64,000 nucleotides of DNA from NCBI RefSeq assembly GCF_003259375.1, contig NZ_QLLN01000010.1:62001-126000 (forward strand), written 5' to 3'. Position numbers and translations under genes: made by a program. The notes under the pieces were generated by a model, which worked only from the letters and a program-made list of their open reading frames with translations, had not been told where the DNA came from and did no database searches. This document shows positions 1 through 9,223 of this stretch, piece after piece. Each line of letters begins with the position of its first letter. Position 1 is the first letter of the stretch. The DNA comes from Arenibacter echinorum (lineage in GTDB: Bacteria > Bacteroidota > Bacteroidia > Flavobacteriales > Flavobacteriaceae).

Positions 1-431
1 TGCTCCCCGGTTTCCTTTTGTAGGAATTCCAGTTTCTCTATTCTTAATTCGTTTTTAATTCTATCCGTAACATCTTCAGTTTGTACAATTGCCCCAATAA
101 TGTTTTCCTGTTCATCATACCAAGGAATATTTGTCCATTCGAACCACTTTTCTTTAGTGCTATTATCCTGATAGATCTCTATTTCCGACTCTGGAAATTT
201 CCCATCAAAACATGCCAACAAATTATTGGACCATTTCTTGCTCGTATTTCCGAACAGTTCATAAATGGATTTTCCAATATAGTCCTTGCCTTGGAATCCA
301 AATTCTTCGGCCCATTTATCCGACGCGAGTACAACCTTAAACTCCTTATTAATAAAGGCAGTTGGTTTTGGCAACTGTTTTATCAGGAATTGGTTTGTTA
401 CGATGGGGGTATTCATAATCATCTGTCGCAT
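1..431 (-). CDS. PAS-domain sensor protein, N-terminal part (runs off the window edge)
   Basis: The reading frame is open from ATG at 431 (in-frame alternatives at 422 and 416) to the window edge, about 143 codons, with no stop. The protein begins MRQMIMNTPIVTNQFLIKQL and forms one PAS fold (about residues 15-130). The PAC-like end is visible as KWFEWTNIPWYDEQENIIG followed by IVQTEDVTDR, which is typical of PAS/PAC signalling proteins. A coiled-coil-like stretch (IKNELRIEKLEFLQKE) follows, the usual linker to the next PAS or histidine kinase domain. No signal peptide or membrane segment is seen, so it is probably a cytosolic sensor. The output domain lies outside the window; histidine kinase is the commonest partner but is not shown here. 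Confidence 0.75.
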   Translation of the reverse strand, partial: MRQMIMNTPIVTNQFLIKQLPKPTAFINKEFKVVLASDKWAEEFGFQGKDYIGKSIYELFGNTSKKWSNNLLACFDGKFPESEIEIYQDNSTKEKWFEWTNIPWYDEQENIIGAIVQTEDVTDRIKNELRIEKLEFLQKETGE

Positions 432-649
432 TTTCCTACAATAGTAGTCCGATTATTTAATACAGCGAATAGATTGTTGTGAATTGGACGAAATTAGTTG
501 TGTAACGGTAATATGAAGAAATTTATAGCCATTTTCCATTGTTTTCAGCTCCGTGGGAATCTGGAAAATGTAGTCTTCTTACGGTAATAGTCATATGACT
601 ACGCCTTATATGCATTGGGTTCCTTGAAGGATTAATACATGGGTTTATT

Positions 650-1111
650 TTATTTTGTCCTGACCGAATCTGGAACCAAGCCAGAATAGTCACCACCGTT
701 TCTAATTACATCCCTAACAATGGAAGAACTAATGTAGGATTTGCCCGAGGAGGTCAGCAAGAAAACGGTTTCTATTTCGGAAAGCTTACGATTGGTATGG
801 GCTATTGCCTTTTCAAATTCGAAATCCCCGGGATTTCTAAGGCCTCTTAGTATAAAGCCTGCATTAACTTTTTTGCAAAAGTCAACCGTTAGCCCCTGAT
901 AGGTTAGAACGGTTATTTGTGGTTCATCCTTAAAGGCTTCGGAAATAAATCTTTTGCGCTCCTCCAGAGTGAACATGTATTTTTTATCAGTATTCACCCC
1001 TATAGCAATGATTAGTTCATCAAAAAGGGTTATTCCCCTTTTTATAATATCATAATGCCCTAAGGTCAATGGATCAAAAGAACCCGGAAAAATGGCACGT
1101 CTTTTTTTCAT
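650..1111 (-). CDS. coaD: Phosphopantetheine adenylyltransferase
   Basis: Catalyses ATP plus 4'-phosphopantetheine to dephospho-CoA, the fourth step of CoA biosynthesis, in the cytosol. The 153-residue protein has the nucleotidyltransferase signature PGSFDPLTLGHYDII near the N-terminus (T/HxGH-type motif). It also has the conserved ILRGLRNPGDFEFE block (about residues 87-100) and the C-terminal SSSIVRDVIRNGG block. Length matches the family (about 155-160). It lies downstream of ddl on the same strand with a gap of about 100 bp, so the two may be co-transcribed. The start gives the family's usual KKRRAIFPGSFDP N-terminus. Confidence 0.97.
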   Translation of the reverse strand: MKKRRAIFPGSFDPLTLGHYDIIKRGITLFDELIIAIGVNTDKKYMFTLEERKRFISEAFKDEPQITVLTYQGLTVDFCKKVNAGFILRGLRNPGDFEFEKAIAHTNRKLSEIETVFLLTSSGKSYISSSIVRDVIRNGGDYSGLVPDSVRTK

Positions 1112-1214
1112 TATTGCAAAATTAAAGTTGTCATTTCCCGGTGGCTAAAAATAGGGCCGGAAATAAATGGTTCACTAAAATACCCATTCTATGGTAAGCG
1201 GGTATGGTTTAAAA

Positions 1215-2198
1215 TTACTTATTTTCTCCCAAGGCTTCCCAAATGGCACTTTCAAAGAGTTCAGAAAGGGAAATACCTGCTATTTTGGCCTGTTGTGGCA
1301 ATATGCTTTCTGTTGTAAGGCCAGGCGTGGTATTCATTTCCAACATAAAAGGCTCATCATTCACAAAAATGAATTCACTTCTTGAAAACCCTTTCATTTT
1401 TAGGACTTCATAGGCTTTTTGTGCTATTTGCACTACCTTTTTCTCTTGTTCCTTGGTTATTCTTGCCGGTGTTATTTCTTGGGATTTGCCTTCGTATTTG
1501 GCTTCATAGTCAAAAAAATCGTTTTCCGATACAATTTCAGTGATCGGCAACACTTTGGTCTCCCCTTTGTATTTGATAACCCCGACCGAAACCTCGGTTC
1601 CGTTTAAAAAGGATTCTATAAGTATTTCATTATCCTCTTTAAAGGCATTTTCAATGGCCTTGTTTAATTCTTCCTTTTTGTAGACCTTGGAAATGCCAAA
1701 ACTACTACCGGCCTTATTGGCCTTTACAAAACAAGGCAATCCTACTTTTGCTATTATCCCATCTTCGTCAATAGGATCTCCAAAATTAATATAATATGAA
1801 GGTGCCGATTTAATACCATATGGTTTCAAAACACTTAGTAGATCACGTTTGTTAAATGTCAAGGAGGCTTGGTAGTAATCACAGGCCGTTTGCGGAATTC
1901 CAAGCAGTTCAAAGTAGGCCTGCATTAGGCCATCTTCCCCAGGTGAACCGTGAATTGCATTAAATACGCAATCGAATTTTATAATTTCGGAGGCTAGATT
2001 AACGGTAAAATCATGTCTGTTTACAGGGTATTCCTTTTGTTCACCGTCTACATAGACCCATTTGTCCTTAAAAATATGTATTCTATAGGCTTTGAATTTT
2101 TCCTTATCCAAATAATCGTATACCACACCTCCACTAATTAAGGAAATCTTATACTCGCTGGAGTAGCCGCCCATTATAATCGCAATATTTTTTTTCAT
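1215..2198 (-). CDS. ddl: D-alanine--D-alanine ligase
   Basis: ATP-dependent ligase making D-Ala-D-Ala for peptidoglycan precursors in the cytosol. At 327 residues it has the Ddl N-terminal domain (KNIAIIMGGYSSEYKISL, then VFNAIHGSPGEDG) and an ATP-grasp domain ending in the Mg/ATP-binding block FMLEMNTTPGLT near residue 290. Length is normal for the family. It is divergent from the PASTA gene at 2395, and coaD follows it on the same strand. The about 196-bp divergent spacer must hold both promoters; only the rightward -7 box is clear. Confidence 0.96.
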   Translation of the reverse strand: MKKNIAIIMGGYSSEYKISLISGGVVYDYLDKEKFKAYRIHIFKDKWVYVDGEQKEYPVNRHDFTVNLASEIIKFDCVFNAIHGSPGEDGLMQAYFELLGIPQTACDYYQASLTFNKRDLLSVLKPYGIKSAPSYYINFGDPIDEDGIIAKVGLPCFVKANKAGSSFGISKVYKKEELNKAIENAFKEDNEILIESFLNGTEVSVGVIKYKGETKVLPITEIVSENDFFDYEAKYEGKSQEITPARITKEQEKKVVQIAQKAYEVLKMKGFSRSEFIFVNDEPFMLEMNTTPGLTTESILPQQAKIAGISLSELFESAIWEALGENK

Positions 2199-2367
2199 TC
2201 GATAGAAATAATTTTAAAATTGGTAATACCAAGTCATAGAGAGTTATTGCCTGCAAATGAGCTCTAAAATAGCCATAATTAATCAGGCTTATTTTAAAGC
2301 TATATGATGCATAAAATCAATATTCAAATAACATGCAGTCAAAGTAAAGAAAAAGCGTCCGGTTTTC

Positions 2368-2375
2368 TATCTTTG
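2368..2375 (+). promoter_or_regulatory. Bacteroidota-type -7 box upstream of the PASTA gene
   Basis: TATCTTTG matches the TAnnTTTG -7 consensus of the Bacteroidota primary sigma factor and ends 19 bp before the ATG at 2395. No convincing TTG -33 element is seen at the usual spacing, so this is a moderate call. Confidence 0.55.
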
Positions 2376-2394
2376 TGGCACAAGAAAATATACT

Positions 2395-2982
2395 ATGCGA
2401 AATTTTTTTAATTTTTTAACGAGTAAATCTTTTTTGATTCAGTTGGTGTTGGCATTGGTGGTTTCTGTGTTGTTGGTTGTTGGGGCTATGCAGTATTTAA
2501 AGGCTACTACCAATCACGGTAAGTTTGTGGAGGTCCCCGATCTATCCAAATTATCGGTAACGGAAATGAGATCGCTAATTGATGAATCACAATTGAGATA
2601 TGAGGTATTGGATTCGGCCAACTATAATCCAACCTATCCTCGGTTTTCCATTATAGACCAAACTCCGCGCGCCGGAAGCAAGGTTAAGGAGAACAGGAAA
2701 ATTTACATTACCGTTAATCCATCCGGATATAAAAAAGTCACCATTCCCAATATTATTCAGGTAACCCAAAGAAATGCGAGCTCTATGCTCAAGGCCGTTG
2801 GCTTGGAAGTGGAAAGGGTTACCTATGTGGATGAATTGGGAAAGGATATGGTCTATAATATTAAGTATAAAGGAAAATATATTGTCCCAGGTGACAAGCT
2901 GCCAAAAACCTCAAAAATAGAGTTGATATGCGGCAACGGTAATATTACCGCAAGAGCAGAAGTAAAGGCAGAGTCCGAATAA
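2395..2982 (+). CDS. PASTA-domain membrane-anchored protein
   Basis: 195 residues. An N-terminal cytoplasmic stub (MRNFFNFLTSKS) is followed by one membrane helix (about residues 14-35, LVLALVVSVLLVVGAMQYL) and two to three PASTA repeats: FVEVPDLSKLSVTEMRSLI..., VTIPNIIQVTQRNASSMLKA..., and a partial third. PASTA modules bind muropeptides or beta-lactams in other proteins, but no kinase domain is attached here. The gene ends 2 bp before rluD, so the two are co-transcribed. It faces ddl and coaD, so a link to cell-wall synthesis is plausible but inferred. Confidence 0.88.
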   Translation: MRNFFNFLTSKSFLIQLVLALVVSVLLVVGAMQYLKATTNHGKFVEVPDLSKLSVTEMRSLIDESQLRYEVLDSANYNPTYPRFSIIDQTPRAGSKVKENRKIYITVNPSGYKKVTIPNIIQVTQRNASSMLKAVGLEVERVTYVDELGKDMVYNIKYKGKYIVPGDKLPKTSKIELICGNGNITARAEVKAESE

Positions 2983-2984
2983 TT

Positions 2985-4016
2985 ATGGAAGTACAGGATG
3001 AGTTTGAATTAAATGAGGAGGAACTTTTTGAGCATCATAGTTTTAAGGCTTCCAAAGGTCAGGATCCATTAAGGATTGACAAGTTTTTAATGAATTTCAT
3101 TGAAAACGCAACACGAAATAAAATCCAGCAGGCCGCAAGGGATGGAAATGTCTGGGTAAACGGGGCAACGGTAAAACAAAATTACAAGGTAAAGGCAGGT
3201 GACCATATCCGGGTCATGTTTGCACATCCACCCCATGAAAATTTACTTACTCCAGAAAATATACCTTTAGATATTGTCTATGAGGATGATGTTCTTTTGA
3301 TCGTGAATAAACCAGCTGGGATGGTGGTCCATCCCGGGCATGGGAATTATTCAGGTACCTTGATCAATGCCCTGATCTATCATTTCGAGAATTTGCCAAA
3401 GAACAGTGATGAACGTCCCGGACTGGTGCATAGAATAGATAAGGATACCTCGGGCCTCTTGGTCGTGGCAAAAACGGAAGCTGCAATGACGCATCTGGCC
3501 AAGCAGTTTTTTGAAAAATCCAGTGAACGCGAATATATTGCATTGGTCTGGGGGAATGTGGAAGAGGATGAAGGAACAATAGAGGGACATATTGGCCGCA
3601 ATCCTAAAAACAGATTGCAGATGCATGTTTTTCCAGAAGGAGAGCAGGGCAAAGAAGCGGTTACCCACTACAAGGTTCTGGAACGCCTTGGATATGTAAC
3701 ACTACTTTCCTGTACCCTGGAAACGGGAAGAACTCATCAGATCAGGGTGCACCTAAGGCATATTGGCCATACCCTGTTCAACGATGAGCGGTATGGTGGG
3801 GAAAGAGTTTTAAAGGGGACCACTTTTACAAAATACAAGCAATTTGTGGATAACGCCTTTAAAATTTTACCAAGACAGGCACTACATGCAAAGACCTTGG
3901 GGTTTGTGCATCCCGTTTCCGGTAAATTTATGAGGTTCGACTCCGAAATTCCAGAAGACATGGCCAATTGCATTGAAAAATGGCGGCAATACGCCAAGCA
4001 TAGTCAAGCGGAATAG
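2985..4016 (+). CDS. rluD: RluA/RluD-family 23S rRNA pseudouridine synthase
   Basis: 343 residues with an N-terminal S4 RNA-binding domain (about 28-90, DKFLMNFIENATRNKIQQAA) and the RluA catalytic domain. The catalytic motif RPGLVHRIDKDTSGLLVVAK (about 140-160) contains the active-site Asp. The RTHQIRVHLRHIGH motif is also present. Length and S4 domain favour RluD, which modifies helix 69 of 23S rRNA, but specificity within the RluA family is inferred. The start lies 2 bp after the PASTA stop codon. Confidence 0.93.
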   Translation: MEVQDEFELNEEELFEHHSFKASKGQDPLRIDKFLMNFIENATRNKIQQAARDGNVWVNGATVKQNYKVKAGDHIRVMFAHPPHENLLTPENIPLDIVYEDDVLLIVNKPAGMVVHPGHGNYSGTLINALIYHFENLPKNSDERPGLVHRIDKDTSGLLVVAKTEAAMTHLAKQFFEKSSEREYIALVWGNVEEDEGTIEGHIGRNPKNRLQMHVFPEGEQGKEAVTHYKVLERLGYVTLLSCTLETGRTHQIRVHLRHIGHTLFNDERYGGERVLKGTTFTKYKQFVDNAFKILPRQALHAKTLGFVHPVSGKFMRFDSEIPEDMANCIEKWRQYAKHSQAE

Positions 4017-4117
4017 GTTTCCTTTATACCATTATTGATAACAAGATTTTAAAGACTTAGGTAATTTAATGTTCAGCCATTATTTTTGGTCTAATTCTTA
4101 AAAAGATCCGAACAAGT

Positions 4118-4879
4118 ATGAAAATAGTAATATCACCTGCAAAATCTTTGGATTTTGAAAGTAAATTGCCTGCCAAAGAATTTTCGCAGCCCTATTTTTT
4201 AAAGGAGGCCGAACAGCTTAACAAGGTTTTGGCCAAGAAAAAGCCCAAGGCCTTATCCGAGTTAATGGGTATTTCGGCCAATCTTGCAGAACTGAATTGG
4301 GAAAGGAACCAGGAGTTTACGGTTCCCTTTACAGAAACAAATGCCAGGCCTGCGATCTATGCTTTTAACGGGGATGTTTACCAAGGACTGGACGCCTATA
4401 CCTTGGCACCGGATAAACTGGAAAGTCTTCAGGAGAAACTAAGGATATTATCGGGTTTATACGGTGTTTTGAAACCTTTGGATCTAATGCAGCCCTATCG
4501 CTTGGAAATGGGTGCACAATTAAAGATGGGACGCAAAAAGAATTTATACGAGTTTTGGAAAAAGCAGATCACGGACTATCTAAATTCGGAATTGCAGGAT
4601 AAGGAACTTTTTCTTAACCTGGCCAGTAACGAATATTTTAGTGCAGTAGACGAAAAGCGTCTTAAAGTACCCGTAATTACGCCAATATTCAAGGATTGGA
4701 AGAATGATAATTTAAAGATAATTAGTTTTTTCGCCAAAAAAGCTAGGGGAACCATGGTACGTTATATTTTGGACACCAATGCCAAAACCTTGGAGGATGT
4801 TAAGGGGTTTGACAGGGATGGCTATCTGTACAGTAAGGAACATACCCTTAAGGAAAATCAACCAGTGTATATCCGATAG
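4118..4879 (+). CDS. yaaA: YaaA family (DUF328) peroxide-stress protein
   Basis: 253 residues, collinear with the YaaA/UPF0246 family: [18 protein letters not shown] at the N-terminus, the central [17 protein letters not shown] and [20 protein letters not shown] blocks, and [13 protein letters not shown]. coli YaaA lowers free iron and protects DNA from peroxide, and the fold is reported to bind DNA; function here is by family membership only. It stands alone about 100 bp after rluD. Confidence 0.93.
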   Translation: MKIVISPAKSLDFESKLPAKEFSQPYFLKEAEQLNKVLAKKKPKALSELMGISANLAELNWERNQEFTVPFTETNARPAIYAFNGDVYQGLDAYTLAPDKLESLQEKLRILSGLYGVLKPLDLMQPYRLEMGAQLKMGRKKNLYEFWKKQITDYLNSELQDKELFLNLASNEYFSAVDEKRLKVPVITPIFKDWKNDNLKIISFFAKKARGTMVRYILDTNAKTLEDVKGFDRDGYLYSKEHTLKENQPVYIR

Positions 4880-4939
4880 AATATTTCCGGAAAAAAAGCG
4901 TTATTTTCAAATAAGTACTACTACTTAATTGAGATTGAT

Positions 4940-5302
4940 ATGAAACGATTCGCTTTATTATTTTTAATTGCTACTGTGTTTATTGGTTGTTCGGATAGGG
5001 ATGACAATTTGGAAGGCGTGAACATCAGGATTAAAAATGAAAGCACTGTTACTTTTGATACCGTGCAGGTGGGTGACGATGAAATGATTCATGAAAATAT
5101 TGAACCTGAAGAATATTCCGGCTATCTGGAATACGAAACGGCTTATTCTTATGCCTATATAAATATTATGGTAGGTGAGGAAAATTACGTTCTTCAGCCT
5201 ATAGATTTTGTAGGTGAAACACCGTTGGAAAATGGATTTTACACCTATGTCTTAAGTATCTCCGAAGAGGGGGATGTTGTCTTGAATTTTGTTGTGGATT
5301 AG
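4940..5302 (+). CDS. Small lipoprotein, possibly surface-exposed
   Basis: 120 residues beginning with a type II signal peptide (MKRFALLFLIATVFIGC) with lipobox FIGC at about residues 14-17, followed directly by SDRDD. Acidic residues just after the lipid-modified Cys resemble the lipoprotein export signal that sends lipoproteins to the cell surface in Flavobacteriaceae; that reading is inferred. The rest is a small acidic, beta-rich domain with no family I recognise. It stands 60 bp after yaaA and converges with the THX gene. Confidence 0.75.
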   Translation: MKRFALLFLIATVFIGCSDRDDNLEGVNIRIKNESTVTFDTVQVGDDEMIHENIEPEEYSGYLEYETAYSYAYINIMVGEENYVLQPIDFVGETPLENGFYTYVLSISEEGDVVLNFVVD

Positions 5303-5321
5303 TCCTTAATAAAATTTCGCC

Positions 5322-5450
5322 TTATTTTTTCTTGCCCGGACTTATTTTTTCTTCTACCGTAGGTCTTTTTTTTATTTTGCGTTTACGCCTTGTTCCGTAG
5401 GTACCGTTAATGATTTTTCCTCTTTTCGATTTTTTATCACCTTTTCCCAT
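5322..5450 (-). CDS. 30S ribosomal protein THX
   Basis: A 42-codon frame (ATG 5450, TAA 5322-5324) encodes a very basic peptide starting MGKGDKKSKRGKIINGTYGT and continuing RRKRKIKKRP. This matches the N-terminus of the short THX/S31e-like 30S protein annotated across Bacteroidota, which binds the top of the 30S head in Thermus. It is easily missed because of its length. It converges on the lipoprotein gene and is divergent from pyc. The C-terminal tail (TVEEKISPGKKK) is less conserved in such proteins. Confidence 0.82.
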   Translation of the reverse strand: MGKGDKKSKRGKIINGTYGTRRKRKIKKRPTVEEKISPGKKK

Positions 5451-5577
5451 TTTATCTATATTTTGTCTTTTTTAAAGTTAAAATATTAATACCTTATAAG
5501 CAAGTTTCAAACAGAAACACTTTTGAAGCATAATTTTGATTTGTAACAAATTTCTTAAAAGATATACTTTTATGATA

Positions 5578-5608
5578 TTGGCGACCTAGCCCTAATATGC
5601 TAAGTTTG
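5578..5608 (+). promoter_or_regulatory. Promoter of pyruvate carboxylase gene
   Basis: TTG at 5578-5580 and TAAGTTTG at 5601-5608 are separated by 20 bp, within the 17-23 bp range of the Bacteroidota TTG/TAnnTTTG promoter. Transcription should start near 5615, giving a leader of about 40 nt before the TTG start codon at 5658. Confidence 0.75.
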
Positions 5609-5657
5609 TAGAATTATAAAATTATGTTAAATTGAGTAATTCTAAAAACGTAATAGG

Positions 5658-8600
5658 TTGAAAATAAAAAAGGTTTTAGTAGCAAATAGGGGTGAGATTG
5701 CCATTCGCATTTTTAGGGCATGTGTAGAAATAGGAATTAAGACGGTAGGGGTATATACATACGAGGACCGCTATTCCCTGCACCGTTATAAGGCCGATGA
5801 AAGTTATCAGATAGGGGAGGACAATGAGCCTCTAAAGCCCTATTTGGATATGGACGCCCTTATCAAGGTTGCTAAGGACAATAATGTAGACGCCATACAC
5901 CCAGGATATGGATTCCTGTCAGAAAATGCCAAATTTGCCCAAAAATGCGAGGACAACGGTATTATTTTCGTTGGCCCAAAGGTATCAGTCCTAAAGGCTT
6001 TAGGAGATAAGATAACTGCCAAGGATGTTGCTGTAGCCAATAATATACCTATCATACGAAGTAGTGATAGGGATTTGACCGATATAGATATCGCTCTTTC
6101 CGAAGCTAAGGAAATAGGTTATCCCTTAATGCTCAAAGCTGCATCAGGTGGCGGCGGACGTGGAATGAGGGTAATCCGTACAGAGGATGAACTTAAAAAA
6201 GGATTTCCGGAGGCAAAAAGGGAATCCCTGAATGCTTTTGGTGATGATACAGTTTTCCTGGAAAAATTTGTGGAAAACCCCAAGCATATAGAAATTCAGA
6301 TCGTTGCGGATACCCATGGCAATATAGTGCATTTGTTTGAGCGTGATTGTTCGGTACAACGTCGCTACCAGAAGGTGATAGAGTTTGCGCCTTCCATTGG
6401 CCTGCCACAGGAAACAAAGGATAGCCTATACAAGTATGCCATCGACATATGCAGGGCCGTAGACTATAACAATATTGGAACGGTAGAATTTTTGGTAGAT
6501 GATGACGGTAGTATTTATTTTATAGAAGTAAATCCTAGGATTCAGGTTGAGCATACAGTGACAGAAATGATCACTAATATTGATCTGGTCAAGGCCCAAC
6601 TGTTTATAGCTGGAGGGTATAAGCTTTCAGATAAACAAATTAAGATACAGGATCAGGCCTCTGTGGTAGTTACGGGCTATGCTCTTCAATGTAGGATAAC
6701 TACCGAGGATCCAGGAAACGATTTCAAGCCTGATTATGGCGTGGTTACTACTTATAGAAGTGCCTCCGGATTGGGTATTAGGCTGGATGCCGGTAGTATT
6801 TATCAGGGGGTGGCCATATCGCCATTTTTCGACTCCATGCTGGTCAAGGTATCTGCTATTAGTAGAACTTTGGACGGATCGTGTAGAAAAATGCGCCGGG
6901 CATTGGCGGAATTCCGCATCCGTGGAGTTAAGACCAATATGGCCTTCCTTGACAACATCCTTAAGCATCCTACATTTAGGGAAGGTAAGGTAACTGTAAA
7001 CTTTATCAAGAACGAACCGGAACTCTTCAAGTTTGTGGAACCGAGGAACCGAGCCAATAAATTGGTCGAGTTTCTAGGGGAAACCATTGTTAACGGGAAT
7101 CCCGATGTGAAGAAGTTGGATAAGGATCATATTTTTTCCAAACCAAAAGTCCCTTCTTTCGCTAAGTTTGAAGGTTATCCAAAGGGTACAAAGGACCTTC
7201 TAACGGAATTGGGTCCGGAACAGTTTGCACAGTGGCTTAAGAATGAAAAAAAGGTTCATTTTACAGAAACTACCATGCGCGACGCCCATCAAAGTTTGTT
7301 GGCCACTCGTATGCGAACAATAGATATGTTGAAAGTAGCCGAAGGTTATGCCAAGAACCACCCTGAAATTTTTAGTATGGAAGTCTGGGGAGGGGCCACC
7401 TTTGATGTCTGCCTTCGATTTTTACAGGAAAACCCTTGGGAGCGCTTGGAACTATTGCGCAAGGCGATGCCCAATGTTTTATTACAGATGCTGATAAGGG
7501 GCTCCAATGGGGTTGGTTATACCGCTTATCCAGATAATTTGATAGAACGGTTTGTAGAGGAATCCTATAAGTCCGGGGTAGATGTATTTAGAATATTCGA
7601 TTCGCTCAACTGGATGAAATCCCTTGCTCCTTGTATTGAATATGTACGTACTAAAACAGGTGGGCTGGCCGAAGGCTCCATTTGTTATACTGGGGACATT
7701 TTGGATCCAGCCAAAACAAAGTACGACCTAAAATATTATGTGCAACTGGCCAAGGACATTGAAAATGCGGGCGCACATATTTTGGGAGTTAAGGATATGG
7801 CAGGTTTGTTAAAACCTTATGCTGCTTATGAACTGATTTCCGCCTTAAAATCGGAAATCAATATTCCTATACATTTACATACCCACGATACCTCTTCTAC
7901 CCAATCGGCCATGTATCTCAAGGCTATAGAGGCCGGAGTGGATGTGGTGGATGTTGCCTTGGGCGGATTGTCCGGGCTTACTTCCCAACCCAATTTTAAT
8001 TCGGTAGTGGAGATGTTGCGTTTTAACGAGCGCCAGAATATTTTGAATACCGAAAAATTGGCGGAATATTCCAATTATTGGGAAACGGTCCGTAATTACT
8101 ATTACACCTTTGAGTCCGGATTAAAATCGGGTACTGGAGAGGTGTACAGTCACGAAATACCGGGCGGACAGTATTCCAACCTAAAAGGGCAGGCCATAGC
8201 TTTGGGCTTGGAGGATAAATTTCCCGAGGTTACCAAGATGTACGGTGAAGTCAATAAACTGTTCGGCGATATTGTAAAAGTAACCCCAAGCTCTAAAGTA
8301 GTAGGGGACATGGCACAATATATGATCAGTAACGGACTTACTGTAGAGGATGTTCTTGAAAGAGGGGACAGCATTTCCTTTCCCCAATCTGTAATAGGAT
8401 TTTTTAAAGGGGATTTGGGACAACCCGTTGGCGGTTTTCCGGCTAAACTACAGAAAATTGTTCTTAAGGATGAAAAAGCCTTTACAGATAGGCCCAATGC
8501 ACATTTGGAACCTATAGATTTTGATAAGGAATTTAATGCCTTCAAAAGAAAATTCAGTTCAGGAATGGGACGCGAGCTACTTATAACCGATTTCCTTTCC

Positions 8601-9110
8601 TATAAATTATATCCAAAGGTTTTTACGGACGCTTATAACCACCATGTAAAATATGGAAATGTGGTTAATATCCCGACCAAGAATTTCTTTTATGGGATGG
8701 AAATTGGGGAAGAGATTATTGTGGAGTTGGACAGGGGTAAAAACATACTTGTTTCCCTTATGCTCAAGGGCGAGCCGGATGAAGCTGGTAACGTAAGTAT
8801 ATACTTTAAGGTAAACGGACAATTGCGAAACGTAATCATAAAGGATAAATCCGTTAAGGTAGACAAGGTTGAAAATGTTAAGGCGGATACTTCTAATCCA
8901 AAGGAGATAGGTGCCCCATTGCAAGGATTGTTGTCCAGTGTTTTGGTGAAGAAAAACCAAGAAGTGAAAAAGAATCAGCCCTTATTTGTTATAGAAGCCA
9001 TGAAAATGGAAACAACCGTTACCGCCACAGAAGAGGGTATTGTAGATAGAGTACAACTAAATGGAGGTTCCCTGGTAAATTCCGAGGATTTGGTTGTGGT
9101 ATTAAAATAA
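5658..9110 (+). CDS. pyc: Pyruvate carboxylase
   Basis: A single-chain biotin enzyme of 1150 residues that carboxylates pyruvate to oxaloacetate, the anaplerotic route to the TCA cycle. Domains: biotin carboxylase (about 1-460, starting KIKKVLVANRGEIAIRIFRA, with the glycine-rich ATP loop KAASGGGGRGMR); carboxyltransferase (about 530-810, FTETTMRDAHQSLLATRMRT, and metal-site LHTHDTSSTQSAMY); the PYC/OADA domain; and a C-terminal biotinyl domain with EAMKMETT, the biotinylated Lys being about residue 1116. The start codon is TTG; the frame gives the canonical N-terminus and no ATG lies nearby. A promoter precedes it and an intrinsic terminator follows it. Confidence 0.97.
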   Translation: MKIKKVLVANRGEIAIRIFRACVEIGIKTVGVYTYEDRYSLHRYKADESYQIGEDNEPLKPYLDMDALIKVAKDNNVDAIHPGYGFLSENAKFAQKCEDNGIIFVGPKVSVLKALGDKITAKDVAVANNIPIIRSSDRDLTDIDIALSEAKEIGYPLMLKAASGGGGRGMRVIRTEDELKKGFPEAKRESLNAFGDDTVFLEKFVENPKHIEIQIVADTHGNIVHLFERDCSVQRRYQKVIEFAPSIGLPQETKDSLYKYAIDICRAVDYNNIGTVEFLVDDDGSIYFIEVNPRIQVEHTVTEMITNIDLVKAQLFIAGGYKLSDKQIKIQDQASVVVTGYALQCRITTEDPGNDFKPDYGVVTTYRSASGLGIRLDAGSIYQGVAISPFFDSMLVKVSAISRTLDGSCRKMRRALAEFRIRGVKTNMAFLDNILKHPTFREGKVTVNFIKNEPELFKFVEPRNRANKLVEFLGETIVNGNPDVKKLDKDHIFSKPKVPSFAKFEGYPKGTKDLLTELGPEQFAQWLKNEKKVHFTETTMRDAHQSLLATRMRTIDMLKVAEGYAKNHPEIFSMEVWGGATFDVCLRFLQENPWERLELLRKAMPNVLLQMLIRGSNGVGYTAYPDNLIERFVEESYKSGVDVFRIFDSLNWMKSLAPCIEYVRTKTGGLAEGSICYTGDILDPAKTKYDLKYYVQLAKDIENAGAHILGVKDMAGLLKPYAAYELISALKSEINIPIHLHTHDTSSTQSAMYLKAIEAGVDVVDVALGGLSGLTSQPNFNSVVEMLRFNERQNILNTEKLAEYSNYWETVRNYYYTFESGLKSGTGEVYSHEIPGGQYSNLKGQAIALGLEDKFPEVTKMYGEVNKLFGDIVKVTPSSKVVGDMAQYMISNGLTVEDVLERGDSISFPQSVIGFFKGDLGQPVGGFPAKLQKIVLKDEKAFTDRPNAHLEPIDFDKEFNAFKRKFSSGMGRELLITDFLSYKLYPKVFTDAYNHHVKYGNVVNIPTKNFFYGMEIGEEIIVELDRGKNILVSLMLKGEPDEAGNVSIYFKVNGQLRNVIIKDKSVKVDKVENVKADTSNPKEIGAPLQGLLSSVLVKKNQEVKKNQPLFVIEAMKMETTVTATEEGIVDRVQLNGGSLVNSEDLVVVLK

Positions 9111-9133
9111 ATAGCACAGCATAATAAATATTG

Positions 9134-9185
9134 AAGTTGCAGGGAATCCTAAATAGTTGGGCTTATCCCTGCAACTTTTTATTTT
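9134..9185 (+). terminator. Intrinsic terminator of pyc
   Basis: A 12-bp perfect stem (AAGTTGCAGGGA at 9134-9145 and its complement at 9166-9177) is followed by a T-rich tract, 24 bp after the pyc stop. Its position shows that coding does not run through here for the next gene. Confidence 0.85.
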
Positions 9186-9192
9186 TGGCGCA

Positions 9193-9200
9193 TACCTTTG
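9193..9200 (+). promoter_or_regulatory. -7 box upstream of the glycosylase-like gene
   Basis: TACCTTTG matches TAnnTTTG. It lies between the pyc terminator and the ATG at 9224, placing the transcript start near 9207 and supporting a start codon at 9224 or 9239 rather than further upstream. Confidence 0.6.
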
Positions 9201-9223
9201 TAAGCACAAAGCCCTTTAAATTA

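Noticed and set aside
81-482. 133-codon frame on the plus strand
   Set aside because: Antisense to the PAS-domain frame, which has a recognisable PAS/PAC pattern.
9131-9223. Upstream extension of the glycosylase-like gene to TTG 9131
   Set aside because: The stretch contains the pyc terminator hairpin and a -7 box, and its translation shows no family similarity.
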